Made by a program: the position numbers and the translations under genes. This document shows positions 52,307 to 61,855 of a DNA stretch of 64,000 bases, piece after piece. The notes beneath the pieces were generated by a model. The model saw only the letters and a list, made by a program, of their open reading frames with translations, did not search any database and was not told where the DNA came from. Origin of the DNA: Clostridia bacterium. GTDB lineage: Bacteria; Acidobacteriota; Terriglobia; Terriglobales; Acidobacteriaceae. The DNA lies in the NCBI GenBank assembly GCA_035561135.1, contig DATMYA010000014.1:1-64000 (forward strand), written 5' to 3'. Each line of letters starts with the position of its first letter. Positions within the stretch are counted from its first letter, which is position 1.

Positions 52307-55007
52307 CGTCGTCATCTCCCGGCTGCCCGGCGTCTTGACCTTCGAGTTGGCTTACGCGGCAGAGCGCATCCAGTTGGCAGTTGCGACAGGTCTGCTCACC
52401 TTTTTTCGGAGCAACAACGGCGCGCCCGTCTCTGAACTCCTGCCCCAGCCCTTCCAGCGCCTGCTTCCATTGCACGAGCAGCGCTTCCAGACTGTAGGTT
52501 TCGCCGCTCGCCTTCGACTTATAAGCGACATTCACGCTTGGCAGCACACCGTCTTGCGCGGCGATTCCTTTGAAGCGCACCTTCTTGCTTTGCACTTCCA
52601 CGAACGCCACGGCTGCCGGCTCGCCCTCCATATGAGTCGCGTAGATCGGCAACTGCGGCTCGTCCAGGCGCTCGCCTATCCATGACGACGGACCGGCGCT
52701 ACCTGTCTTGTAATCAAGCAGGACTCGTCCAAATCCTTTCACGTGATCGATGCGATCGATTTTGACGTCGAACGTTACGCCGCCGACCGTGACCGTGTTC
52801 TTCCACTCCGTTTGCTCGACCTTGAATTCTGGCCGCAGCCTCTCGACGGCAAGTAGCTTGGCGATGATCGCGCACACGCGCTGATGTTCCAACTCCGCGA
52901 CGTTACGCTCCCATTCGCTACCCGTGCCCACATGGGATTCGCGCAGTGCTTCCGTGACGCACTCCGCAAGCAGCGCCTGTTCACCTTCCGCGCTAAGCTG
53001 AAGTAACGCTTCTCTGTCGCGCAATCGCTTCCACACTTTTTCCAGCGCTATGTGCAACACCTTCCCGCGCGCGCGCGGATCGAGTCCCGGCTGCGGTGAC
53101 TCCAGCGGTTCGGCCGCAAGCCTGAACTGTGCAAACGCACGGAACGGGCACGCCGCCTGCGTTGCGAAAATAGCCGTGCCGCCGCGTATCGATCCATCTT
53201 GCAGCGGCGGACCTTGCGTATCGCTCATCTCATCCAGCTCTGCCGAGGAGGCGGCCATGGCGCCAATCCACGTTTCGCCGCGGCGTGTGAGCAGTGTTCC
53301 AATATCCACTGCCGGAAAACTCGACAACAACGCGCTTGCCCGCAGTTCATTCTCGCCATCGGTCATCGCGTGGCTGAAGACTACGTGCTCCGCCGAAGTG
53401 CGGAAGCGCTCCGTCGCTCGCGCCGCAAACTGTAACTGCTCATCGGCGGAAGCTCCGGGTATCGACAACTTGCGCTGTACTGCAAGTGGCAGGAACGGGT
53501 TGGGGTGCGACGCCGGGGGCCACGCGCCCTCGTCCAGTCCGGTCACCCACAATCGGTCGAAGGTAGATCCTGCGGCTTCCAGCGTTCCCATCACCTGGAT
53601 GGGAGCGCCTCTGTTTTCAGGTTGGAAGATTTGGTCAGCTACCATCACTTGCAGGCGTTGCAGCAGATCGACTCGCGAGAGCTGCCGCTCAACAACATCG
53701 AGCGACGCGAACTCGGACAGCAACTCCACCCACGCTCTCATCGCCTGGTGCTCCGCGCTGCTCAGGGAGCGGTCTCCCGGCCAGCCAGCGGCCTTCAATA
53801 AGCCCGGCACATGACGACTGAACTGGCTGGGGGCGAGCGATGGCGAAAGCGAATTTGCGGCAGCTTTCAAGGCACTCAACTGCGCCCGCAACGCCGGAGA
53901 GTCCGACGGCTTGCCAATCGCGTTGGTGGCGCAACGAAGCACGCCATCCAGCGAAACCTCGAAGCGCCCCTCGGCGCGCAATCTCGCATCCAGCAATGCG
54001 CGAGAGTGGCACTCGCTGAGGCCGCCTCGCAGAAACTGCGAGCGCAATAATCGGCTCACCTCTTCCACCGGCAACGCACCTAGCGCGAAGCGCAGGATCG
54101 CCAGCGCGGTTGAGACCAGAGGAGTCTTCGCCAGCGAATCGCCCAGGGAAATGTCGAAGACGGGGCGCGACTGGCCATGCGTGATGGCCAGCGCCGCAGG
54201 CTGAAGCGTCTCCAGTAAAATTCGCTCAACCCTGGCTCTGCGATCTGTCAGGTCCGGAACTACGATCCCTATGCTTTGTACGCCTGCCTCGACCGACTCG
54301 CGCGCCCACATCGCGGCCGCCGAGAACTCCTCGTCGCCGTCACTCACCGACGTACACACTGCCAACTTTGTTCCCGCAACCAGATCGTTAAATTGCCATC
54401 GCGCACCGTTGCCAACGCAGGCGGCAAGCACTCGCTCCTGTTGCGGCGTAAGGCGATCGAAGCCGACCAGAAGAATTTCTCGCGGAACCTGCAACTCGCC
54501 GTTCTTCGCCGCCTCGCAAAGCGCATCCGGAAGTCGCGCCGTGTCCTGCCACCGGTTGCGGTGACAGCGCTTCGCGAACTCCGCCATCCACTGCCAGAAC
54601 GCGGACGTATCCACGCTCGTCGCAAATAGCGCCCGCTCGCGCGGCACATCGAAAGCATGGACGTAGGTCCACGCCTGCTTCGCGGCCTTCGCGGTGGCAC
54701 GCAATTGCGTACCCTTCACATCGCGTTCGCAGGCTCGAATTGCCTGTTCCCACAGCAGCAGTTCCTGCGCTTCACTCAGCAGCGCCGGCGCACCTTCCGC
54801 AGCGGACAGCACATGCCCGTTCCACAACTGGTGCAGCCATCCAGTCCACGGCACAATCACCGGACTCTTCCACACTTCGGAGGTTCGCCGATGCCGATTG
54901 TCATACGCGACGCGAAGATTGCGGCTCGCGCGAGTATTCCCCGTCAGAATGAGCACGCCACGTTCAGCGGCGGCCAAAAGCTCGTCTTGTGTTATCGCAA
55001 TTTTCAT
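52296..55007 (-). CDS. AddB-like PD-(D/E)XK nuclease subunit (probable DNA repair protein)
   Basis: A 903-aa protein of the family annotated as probable DNA repair protein, partner of the AddA-like helicase. The N-terminus (VLILTGNTRASRNLRVAYDN) has no Walker A, and helicase motifs are degenerate. The C-terminal nuclease core is FDVKIDRIDHVKGFGRVLLD then YKTG. Four cysteines (QAACPFRAF, and CRNCQLDALC) are placed as in the AddB [4Fe-4S] cluster that flanks the nuclease. ATG 55007 is used; weak ribosome site. The two genes overlap and are translated together. Confidence 0.85.
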   Translation of the reverse strand: MKIAITQDELLAAAERGVLILTGNTRASRNLRVAYDNRHRRTSEVWKSPVIVPWTGWLHQLWNGHVLSAAEGAPALLSEAQELLLWEQAIRACERDVKGTQLRATAKAAKQAWTYVHAFDVPRERALFATSVDTSAFWQWMAEFAKRCHRNRWQDTARLPDALCEAAKNGELQVPREILLVGFDRLTPQQERVLAACVGNGARWQFNDLVAGTKLAVCTSVSDGDEEFSAAAMWARESVEAGVQSIGIVVPDLTDRRARVERILLETLQPAALAITHGQSRPVFDISLGDSLAKTPLVSTALAILRFALGALPVEEVSRLLRSQFLRGGLSECHSRALLDARLRAEGRFEVSLDGVLRCATNAIGKPSDSPALRAQLSALKAAANSLSPSLAPSQFSRHVPGLLKAAGWPGDRSLSSAEHQAMRAWVELLSEFASLDVVERQLSRVDLLQRLQVMVADQIFQPENRGAPIQVMGTLEAAGSTFDRLWVTGLDEGAWPPASHPNPFLPLAVQRKLSIPGASADEQLQFAARATERFRTSAEHVVFSHAMTDGENELRASALLSSFPAVDIGTLLTRRGETWIGAMAASSAELDEMSDTQGPPLQDGSIRGGTAIFATQAACPFRAFAQFRLAAEPLESPQPGLDPRARGKVLHIALEKVWKRLRDREALLQLSAEGEQALLAECVTEALRESHVGTGSEWERNVAELEHQRVCAIIAKLLAVERLRPEFKVEQTEWKNTVTVGGVTFDVKIDRIDHVKGFGRVLLDYKTGSAGPSSWIGERLDEPQLPIYATHMEGEPAAVAFVEVQSKKVRFKGIAAQDGVLPSVNVAYKSKASGETYSLEALLVQWKQALEGLGQEFRDGRAVVAPKKGEQTCRNCQLDALCRVSQLEGQDAGQPGDDDDGQ

Positions 55008-55261
55008 GTGGCGTGAACAGAGCTGGTCATCATAGCGCGAAACAGCGAAGCTAATACCGCCCGCGCACACTGCCTGCGCAATATTTCATTGACACCCGGC
55101 TCATTCGCACGACTCTCGGGACGGCTGAAGGCTGGCATCAACATCGATTTGTCGTGTAAGGAGGAACGGACAGGGATCGGAGCACGCTGCAGCATGACTG
55201 CGGCCATCGCGGCTTCAGCGCGCTCCCTTGTATCTATCATCGGAAAAGTACGTGTGCCACG

Positions 55262-55708
55262 CTACGCATTCGTATGGATGAAAACTGGTTCCAGCTTCGA
55301 ATCCACTGACACATCAATGTTCAACGCACGCGAAATCGGGCACTTCTCCGTTGCTGCTGCAATCGCTTTATTGAACTGACCTGGATCGACTTCTGGTACC
55401 TGCACGCTCAATTTCACGTGCGCCTTGGTTATCGTCCAGCGCTGGTCCACTTCGTTCAGCGTGAGCGTTGCTTCCGCCCTTACACTTTCGGAACGCAGAC
55501 CAAGTCGCGCCAATTCCTGCGACACCATCATGGTGATGCACGACGACAGCGCAGCCGCCAGCATCTCCGAAGGGCTCGTGCACGGCTCACTTCCGAAACT
55601 CGATCCGAATGCGTAGAGTGCCTTTTGTATGACTCCGCTCGACGTAGTTACCTGGCCTTCGCCGGCACCTGGTCCACCGCGCCAGATTGCAGTTGCAGTA
55701 CGTTCCAT
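55262..55708 (-). CDS. OsmC/Ohr-family peroxiredoxin-like protein
   Basis: A 148-aa protein, full length for OsmC. The two redox cysteines lie in ALSSCITMMVSQEL (near residue 57) and ATEKCPISRAL (near 124), with the aspartate-rich and valine-strand patterns of the fold. Members reduce organic hydroperoxides with thiol donors. TSPSEMLAAALSSC is typical of OsmC rather than Ohr. It is transcribed alone. Confidence 0.9.
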   Translation of the reverse strand: MERTATAIWRGGPGAGEGQVTTSSGVIQKALYAFGSSFGSEPCTSPSEMLAAALSSCITMMVSQELARLGLRSESVRAEATLTLNEVDQRWTITKAHVKLSVQVPEVDPGQFNKAIAAATEKCPISRALNIDVSVDSKLEPVFIHTNA

Positions 55709-55810
55709 AAGTCCTCCTCATTATGAGGTCACTCAGGTCTGGTTAGAAAAGAGCGATACTTAGCCACTGAAGTATGGACGCGGGCGTTCAGACCCGGCCC
55801 TAATGTGAAT

Positions 55811-55852
55811 GGCTGCGTAAGTACATGCCACAAAACATGTACTTACACAGCC
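55811..55852 (-). other. Long hairpin downstream of gatD
   Basis: A 17-bp stem (55811-55827 with 55836-55852) has one mismatch that becomes a G-U pair only in minus-strand RNA, plus an 8-nt loop. It starts about 100 bp past the gatD stop. No U-run follows. It may be a 3' stabilising structure or repeat of the gatED transcript. Confidence 0.55.
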
Positions 55853-55954
55853 ACGTGATTCTATGCTCGTTCCCGTTCGAAGCGGCACAAATTTAGTCAG
55901 GAGTCCGCGCTCACGATTTCAGCAATTCGAACGTTCGAACTGGGACCATCCGCT

Positions 55955-57379
55955 CTACTTCCAATGCTTACGCGTGAATGCTTCCACTTCCGGCAACCCA
56001 CCCTGCAAGATCAGGTAGCCGTTATGGGGCTCACGCGACGTGATTTCATGATTCACCGGCGTGAGCATCAACTCCCGAATACGCTTTTTATCGTCCGTCT
56101 GCCCCAGCACCCAGCCCAGCTTCATGTAAGCCGTTTCCGGAAGCATGTTGTCCATGGGAATAATGCCAAGGTCGAGCAGATCGCGGCCGGTGTCATACAC
56201 ATACATCTGCGCGAATCCCCACAAGGTCTGCACGGTCATCACCACCGTCATTCCCCGCTCAATCGCTCGGCGGACCGCCGGGTAAAGGGGCTTGTTGATG
56301 TGGCCAAGTCCCGTGCCTGCGATTACAAGTCCTCGATACCCCAGATCCGTCAGTCCCTCGATGATGTCGGGATTGAAGTTGGGATAGTAGTACTGGATCG
56401 TCACCTTGTCTTCGAAGACCGGATTGATGATCGGCACGCGAGTCTTGTCGCGGCGCAGGAAATCCTGCGTGATGTACTTGAAGTACTCGCCTTCTTCGTT
56501 CTTCGCCGTGTGTACCATGGCAAGCGGAGTGTCGCCAACCGTCCGAAACGTTGAGCGATAGCTGGAGTGCATTTTGCGGCAGCGTGTTCCACGATGCAGC
56601 AGGTCATAGTTGTCGGACGTCGGTCCGAACATGCACAACATCACTTCCGCGATTTCGCACTCGGCTGCCGTACGGACAGCGTTCATCAAGTTCAGCGCCG
56701 CATCGCTCGATGGTCTATCCGAGCTGCGTTGGCTGCCGACGATTACGATCGGCACCGGCGAGTTCTGCACCATGAAGCTCAGGATTGCTCCCGTGTGCGC
56801 CATTGTGTCCGTGCCGTGGCCCACGACGATTCCATCCGCGCCGTTCACGATCTCCTCACCGATGGCCTTGGCCAGGGGAATGTACTGCTCTGGGCCCATG
56901 TTCTCGCTGAAGACGCCGAACAACTTCTTCGTCGTCAGGTTTGCAATGTCCGCCAGTTCAGGAACCGCGCCGTACAACTCGCCCGGCGTGAATGCCGGAA
57001 TCACCGCACCCGTCCGGTAGTCCAACCGGCTCGCGATGGTTCCGCCGGTACCGAGAAGCACCACGTTCTTTTTTCGCGCGTCATAGGGGAAGGCCTTCTC
57101 TGGAATCTTGTAAGTCGCCTTCTTGTAGCCAATCTCCCGCGCTTCCGTAATGCGGTTCACAGCCAGACCAACGTTGTACCCGGTGAAGAGCTTGATGACG
57201 ATGTGCTTGTCGTCGCAGGTTTCGCTGCGGGGCAGAATTACTCCGCGGAAATCCGATCCTGCGTCGTTCTTCACATCGACTTCGCTCCACACTCCAATTT
57301 CGAATTTCTCCAGCAGCAGCTTTGCCGCTCCGCGATAACCCTGGAAGCGATCTGTGCGTTCATTCAGAGGAATACTCAC
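55955..57379 (-). CDS. gatD: Glutamyl-tRNA(Gln) amidotransferase subunit D
   Basis: Asparaginase-like subunit (474 aa) that releases ammonia from glutamine or asparagine for conversion of Glu-tRNA(Gln) to Gln-tRNA(Gln). N-terminal GatD extension, then the asparaginase fold with LGTGGTIASRLDYRTGA, the second nucleophile region VVGHGTDTMAHT, and the Lys segment RGTRCRKMHSSY. The GTG start overlaps the gatE stop (GTGA), with a near-perfect ribosome site GGAGGTGAT before it. The extension and the gatE neighbour exclude a plain asparaginase. GatDE is regarded as archaeal. Confidence 0.92.
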   Translation of the reverse strand: MSIPLNERTDRFQGYRGAAKLLLEKFEIGVWSEVDVKNDAGSDFRGVILPRSETCDDKHIVIKLFTGYNVGLAVNRITEAREIGYKKATYKIPEKAFPYDARKKNVVLLGTGGTIASRLDYRTGAVIPAFTPGELYGAVPELADIANLTTKKLFGVFSENMGPEQYIPLAKAIGEEIVNGADGIVVGHGTDTMAHTGAILSFMVQNSPVPIVIVGSQRSSDRPSSDAALNLMNAVRTAAECEIAEVMLCMFGPTSDNYDLLHRGTRCRKMHSSYRSTFRTVGDTPLAMVHTAKNEEGEYFKYITQDFLRRDKTRVPIINPVFEDKVTIQYYYPNFNPDIIEGLTDLGYRGLVIAGTGLGHINKPLYPAVRRAIERGMTVVMTVQTLWGFAQMYVYDTGRDLLDLGIIPMDNMLPETAYMKLGWVLGQTDDKKRIRELMLTPVNHEITSREPHNGYLILQGGLPEVEAFTRKHWK

Positions 57380-59295
57380 AGCATCACCTCCTCAACCTGC
57401 TGGCGAAGGAACTGTGCCACATCCTTTGCTGGCGCTTTTCCGTTGACCATACGCATCGCGCGCCCGGCCAGGAAACGCAAGCGCTTCGCAGCCGAGTCAT
57501 CGCCGTTCGCCGTGAACCCTTCCATCGTCAGCGGCTCCAGCATCTTCGTCCATTCGTCCTCACCGCGCAGATTTATGCCCGCTGCCTCGCAGGCTCGTGA
57601 TGCGTCCAGCCCGGGTTCCAGCGCCATCTTCGCCGCCACGTTCCTGATTGCCTCTCGCGGTATCCTGCCATCGGTGTACAGGTCGAAGATTTCGACCCAC
57701 TCGTGTGTCCCTAACTTCTGCACCGGAACGCCTGCGCGGCGTAACGCCTTCCCTCTCTGGCCAATTTCGATTGCCGCAACCAGTCCGTCGACTCCGGTCT
57801 TCTCCACCACAGCGTCCACCACTTCGGCCCCGCCGCGACGAATCAGGTACTCCGTCGTCTCCTGCGGAACCCGCCAAGCCGAGTAGCGGTCGATCCGCTC
57901 CCAAGGTTTCGGACGCAGCCTGCGCCGCAACTCTTCCACGCGCGCGCCCGTAATCGTCGTCGGCGGTGAGTCCGTGTCTGGATACATGCGGTCCGGTCCG
58001 GGAAGAATGCGCTCGAACGTCGTGAACCCGCCCGGCAGCGACTGGCGTGTCTCTTTCGGAACGCCCTGCGTAGCGTCGCCAAAGCGCAGCTTGATTTCCT
58101 GGATAGCAGTCCGGCAGTCCTCTTCCGGGCCCCAGACCAGGAAGTAATCGTCATGAGCGCCGACTTGAAGACGCTTGCGCAACCGGTCGTCGGTTCGGCG
58201 ACCGTTCGGGAACTGCGGCAGGTTGCCGCCACCGATCACGATCGGCATCTCATCGAGACATGCGATCACGCGGATGCGTCCCGCCAATTCATCCAGGAAC
58301 ATCGTGTTCGGCTGCGTCATGTGTTGGGCGATGCCACGCACGCCCGCAACGCGAACGCCCATCACGCGTCCGCCCTTGTCGATGGCCCGCCGAATAAAGC
58401 CAAGATCAACATCGCTGAAGACGTCCGTAACATCCATCGGATTGACTTGGACGTCATCCGGCGTCTTGATACCGCGCGCATGTAGCTCATCGCGAATCTT
58501 CAGCAGGTTCACCTGCCGCACGCCTTCGTTGTGAACGAGCTTCACCGCATAACCTGCGCGGGCGACGCCCTTGATTTCCACTCGGCTGCCGCCGCGCACG
58601 CTGACATTTACATCCTGACGCCCGGCGCCGATGCCGGTTCGCACGCGCCCCGTCGAACGCGAAACAAGCGAGCACAGCCGGATCGCGTCGCGCACTTCTT
58701 CCGGTGTGCGCAACTCGGCTCCTGTCACCGTTTCCGTAAGCGGCATTCCCAGCCGGTCGGTACGGAAGACGATGCGATGTCCCTTGTCGCTGACTTCGCG
58801 GCACGAGTCCTCTTCCAGCGAAACATGGGTGACCGTCAGCTTCCGCCCCTTGAACGGAATCCAACCGTTTACGCCGATGATCGCCGTGCGCTGGAATCCT
58901 GTCGGAATACTTCCGTCGAGATATTGCTTGCGCGCGATGTGGACTTCGTCGATCACGTCCATGTTCATCGACAGGCACAACTCGATGGCGACATCGATAG
59001 CTTCCTGGTTCACCAGGAAAGGCGGCGTGTCGTCCATCTCGTAGGTGCATACGTTGAGCTGGTTCAGCAGGTAGACGATCTCTTTCTTTGTCTTGAACTC
59101 CATCAGCGCCGTGCCGTCATACTCGCCAAGTTCGCTCAGCGTGGGACGCATATGGCGCAGGACTTCCCCATCGTGCTTGTCCACGTACAATCCGGCGGGA
59201 CAGCGGCAGAACAACTTCTCGCGCGTCAATAGCTGCTGGTGCACTTCGAGGCCGGAAATCAGCCCGACCGATTCGTAATCCACTCTCTCGAGCAT
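57376..59295 (-). CDS. gatE: Glutamyl-tRNA(Gln) amidotransferase subunit E
   Basis: A 639-aa GatB/E-family kinase-amidase subunit. Start ATG 59295 with AAAGGA 8 nt upstream. N-terminal cradle with SGLEVHQQLLTREKLFCRCP; later EEDSCREVSDKG and GVARAGYAVKLVHNEG. A GAD-like insertion (about residues 270-420) sets GatE apart from the shorter bacterial GatB (about 480 aa), and a YqeY-like helical tail ends the protein. Together with GatD it forms the GatDE enzyme. Its length and insertion match archaeal GatE, which makes it unusual in a bacterium. Confidence 0.92.
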   Translation of the reverse strand: MLERVDYESVGLISGLEVHQQLLTREKLFCRCPAGLYVDKHDGEVLRHMRPTLSELGEYDGTALMEFKTKKEIVYLLNQLNVCTYEMDDTPPFLVNQEAIDVAIELCLSMNMDVIDEVHIARKQYLDGSIPTGFQRTAIIGVNGWIPFKGRKLTVTHVSLEEDSCREVSDKGHRIVFRTDRLGMPLTETVTGAELRTPEEVRDAIRLCSLVSRSTGRVRTGIGAGRQDVNVSVRGGSRVEIKGVARAGYAVKLVHNEGVRQVNLLKIRDELHARGIKTPDDVQVNPMDVTDVFSDVDLGFIRRAIDKGGRVMGVRVAGVRGIAQHMTQPNTMFLDELAGRIRVIACLDEMPIVIGGGNLPQFPNGRRTDDRLRKRLQVGAHDDYFLVWGPEEDCRTAIQEIKLRFGDATQGVPKETRQSLPGGFTTFERILPGPDRMYPDTDSPPTTITGARVEELRRRLRPKPWERIDRYSAWRVPQETTEYLIRRGGAEVVDAVVEKTGVDGLVAAIEIGQRGKALRRAGVPVQKLGTHEWVEIFDLYTDGRIPREAIRNVAAKMALEPGLDASRACEAAGINLRGEDEWTKMLEPLTMEGFTANGDDSAAKRLRFLAGRAMRMVNGKAPAKDVAQFLRQQVEEVML

Positions 59296-59555
59296 CTATG
59301 GTCCTTTAAAGACTCCAAGACATTAAACGAAGGCCCCAGACAGAACGTCTGTGACCTGCAACACACTTCAGGGGCAACCTTCACTTCATAATACTTCTTC
59401 ACTGCCCCAGAGCGTCAGAGCCTATGCTACATTCCTGCTCGCCACTGAAACCGTCCGCCAGCTTTCAGGAACGAATATTTTCATTTTCCGGCGCTTTCCG
59501 GAGCAAACCAGGGGCGTGACAGCTTATAGTACGAGGGTCTCAGCTGATTTTCACC

Positions 59556-61379
59556 ATGGCAAAAAGTCGTCAAAACTTTGTTCTTTCGATCCTGGTACTG
59601 CTCGCCGCCGTCGTCTCGGTGGGCATCTGGTTTTCGGCCACACCCGAAGAAGCAGCCAATCCCTCGCAGCGCAGGCGCTCGGGAACTCCTCGGCGCGTTG
59701 TCGATCAACAAGTGCTGCAATCGGCCCAGCAACTGGAGAAGCTGGCGACTTCCAGAGAAGAGCTCCGTTTCGAGCGCGATGCGATTCGGCTCGCCGACCA
59801 CGAAGTCGATCTCGCCTTTGCCTCGGCATTGCGCGATGCCAGGCAACATCCGCCGGCCGAGACTCCCGAAACAACGGCGCTCCATGCTCGCCTCAGGGAA
59901 TTTGAAGTACGAATCAGGAACGATCAAGAGCTGGTTGCCAAGCTCGTGTCTGCTATCGCCGTCAGCAAGAGTTCGAAACTGGAAAGTCTGCAGGATGACC
60001 TGCATCTTGCGCAGGCAGAACTCGTACTGCATGAACGTGAACTCGAGAACACGAAGTTCGATCTACTCCGCGCCGGCGGCGATCCCGAAACACGCATCCA
60101 GAGACTCTTTAAACAGCACGAAGCAGCACAGCACAATGACCAGGGCCAGACGCTCATCTCTCTGGGCAAGGCCGAACCGTTCCAGATTCCCCGAAACGTC
60201 GCGGCGCAGGTGCGCCTCTGGCAAGAGTTACGCGAAAAGCGGCAGCGACTGAGAGAAGCCCAGGGGCAAGTCACGAACGCCTCCACGCTACTCGTCTCGA
60301 AGCAGGGCGAGCTGGAGAAGCACATCCAGCAGCTCTCCACGACCACGGCTCAACCTGCGATGGGCGCAGTCGCGGTTAGCCAGAAAGTTGCCGCTGCCAG
60401 CGCTCTTGAGCACCTGGCCGAAGATCGCAAGACACTGACAGAGTATGACGAACGTATCCAGGATCAGCAGCAGCTGGCGCAGATCTACGGCGACTGGGCC
60501 AGCCTCATCCGAGTACGCATGCGCGCCTGCCTGCACGCCTTATTGCAGTGCCTGCTTGCAATCCTCTTCATCGTAGCGTTCGTCGTCGCCGGTAACGGCG
60601 TTGTGGGGAAGCTCAGTGCCAGGATTGCTGTCGATCGGCGGCGACTGGCGACCATGCGACTGTTGGGCCGGTTTGTTGTGCAGGCCACCGGAGTGCTATT
60701 GGTCTTGTTGATCGTCCTTGGCTCGCCTAGCCAGCTATCCACCATCATCGCCTTCGCAGGCGCCGGACTCACCGTCGCGCTCAAGGACTTTATCGTCGCG
60801 TTCTTCGGATGGTTCATTCTGATGGGCAAGCACGGTATTCGTGTCGGCGACTGGGTGGAAATCAATGGCATCAGCGGCGAGGTCGTCGAGATAGGACTGT
60901 TGCGCACCGTTCTTCTAGAAACCGGCAATTGGGCCGACTCAGGCTATCCAACAGGACGCAGGGTCACGTTTGTAAACAGCTTCGCAATCGAGGGACATTA
61001 CTTCAACTTCTCGACGACAGGCCAGTGGCTCTGGGACAACCTGGAGGTTCTCATTCCCGATGGTCAGGATCCACATACAGTCACCGATGCGATCCTGCAA
61101 CTTGCCATTCAGCAGACGGAAGCCAGCGCGAAAATCGCGGAGCACGAGTGGAAGCGCGCTGGAAAAGAGTATGGCAAGCAATCGTTCTCGGCCGCACCCG
61201 CCGTCAATGTTCGCCCAACAACCCAGGGCATCAACCTGAACGTGCGCTACATTACCCGCGCACACGAACGCCACGAAACGCGGGCGCGACTCTACCAATC
61301 CATCGTTGACTTGCTCCACAAGAGGAGTTCCGCTACCGACTCTCTCGTGGCTCAATCCGATGGAAAGCAAATCGACTAG
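59556..61379 (+). CDS. MscS-family mechanosensitive channel with long periplasmic coiled-coil domain
   Basis: A 607-aa inner-membrane protein. Signal-like helix at 8-26, then about 300 residues rich in Q/E/L/R forming coiled coils (for example LWQELREKRQRLREAQGQV), then transmembrane helices at about 325-410 and an MscS core: FAGAGLTVALKDFIVAFFGW (pore helix) and IRVGDWVEINGISGEVVEIG (beta domain). The usual function is release of solutes on hypo-osmotic stress. The long N-terminus resembles MscK/YbdG-type members. Ribosome site not convincing. Confidence 0.88.
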   Translation: MAKSRQNFVLSILVLLAAVVSVGIWFSATPEEAANPSQRRRSGTPRRVVDQQVLQSAQQLEKLATSREELRFERDAIRLADHEVDLAFASALRDARQHPPAETPETTALHARLREFEVRIRNDQELVAKLVSAIAVSKSSKLESLQDDLHLAQAELVLHERELENTKFDLLRAGGDPETRIQRLFKQHEAAQHNDQGQTLISLGKAEPFQIPRNVAAQVRLWQELREKRQRLREAQGQVTNASTLLVSKQGELEKHIQQLSTTTAQPAMGAVAVSQKVAAASALEHLAEDRKTLTEYDERIQDQQQLAQIYGDWASLIRVRMRACLHALLQCLLAILFIVAFVVAGNGVVGKLSARIAVDRRRLATMRLLGRFVVQATGVLLVLLIVLGSPSQLSTIIAFAGAGLTVALKDFIVAFFGWFILMGKHGIRVGDWVEINGISGEVVEIGLLRTVLLETGNWADSGYPTGRRVTFVNSFAIEGHYFNFSTTGQWLWDNLEVLIPDGQDPHTVTDAILQLAIQQTEASAKIAEHEWKRAGKEYGKQSFSAAPAVNVRPTTQGINLNVRYITRAHERHETRARLYQSIVDLLHKRSSATDSLVAQSDGKQID

Positions 61380-61458
61380 CGAGGGATTGTACGGCGATTG
61401 CGGCAGTGTGCCTCTCCGTGTGTATCACGTACCACCTAACGACTTAGGAGCGATTTAC

Positions 61459-61779
61459 ATGGGCGGAAAGGTCATTCTCCACCTCTGTGTCGAAGTCACC
61501 GGCGAGAAACGCCAGGAGTTCATCAAGTTTCTTCGGCGCGCAGTTCCGTTCTACGAGCAACCGGGCGGAATATTAGTCCGCCTCCTTGCGGATCAATCAA
61601 ATCCGAATCGTCTTATAGAAGAGATCGAGTATGACGATCACGAGACGTATGAGCGGGATCAACAGCGAGTCGAGTCCGACCAGGCGATGATCGAGTACTT
61701 GAAGGAGTGGCGCGGTCTACTGTCGAAACCGCCGGTCGTTATGGTATATCGGGATTTTTCGGACAGGGTTCGGAAGTAG
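61459..61779 (+). CDS. Small dimeric alpha/beta-barrel protein (ABM-like)
   Basis: A 106-aa protein; ATG 61459 has AGGAG 8 nt before it, which fixes the start. The layout MGGKVILHLCVEVTGEKRQEF, PGGILVRLLADQSNPNRLIEE, EYDDHETYERDQQRVESDQ resembles the antibiotic-biosynthesis-monooxygenase/NIPSNAP fold: strand, helix, strand, strand, acid-rich helix. Such proteins dimerise; function cannot be given. It lies 80 bp after the MscS gene. Confidence 0.72.
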   Translation: MGGKVILHLCVEVTGEKRQEFIKFLRRAVPFYEQPGGILVRLLADQSNPNRLIEEIEYDDHETYERDQQRVESDQAMIEYLKEWRGLLSKPPVVMVYRDFSDRVRK

Positions 61780-61855
61780 GCGCTTACGCAAACGCAAACG
61801 CAGCGAGCCACGCGCTGCTCTGCAGGGTCCTTGCTGAGTCCACGCGCCACACTTG

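Noticed and set aside
56567-57886. 439-codon open frame on the plus strand
   Set aside because: It is antisense to gatD and gatE, which have clear family motifs. Its composition (many Arg, His, Ser, Cys) is typical of a shadow frame.
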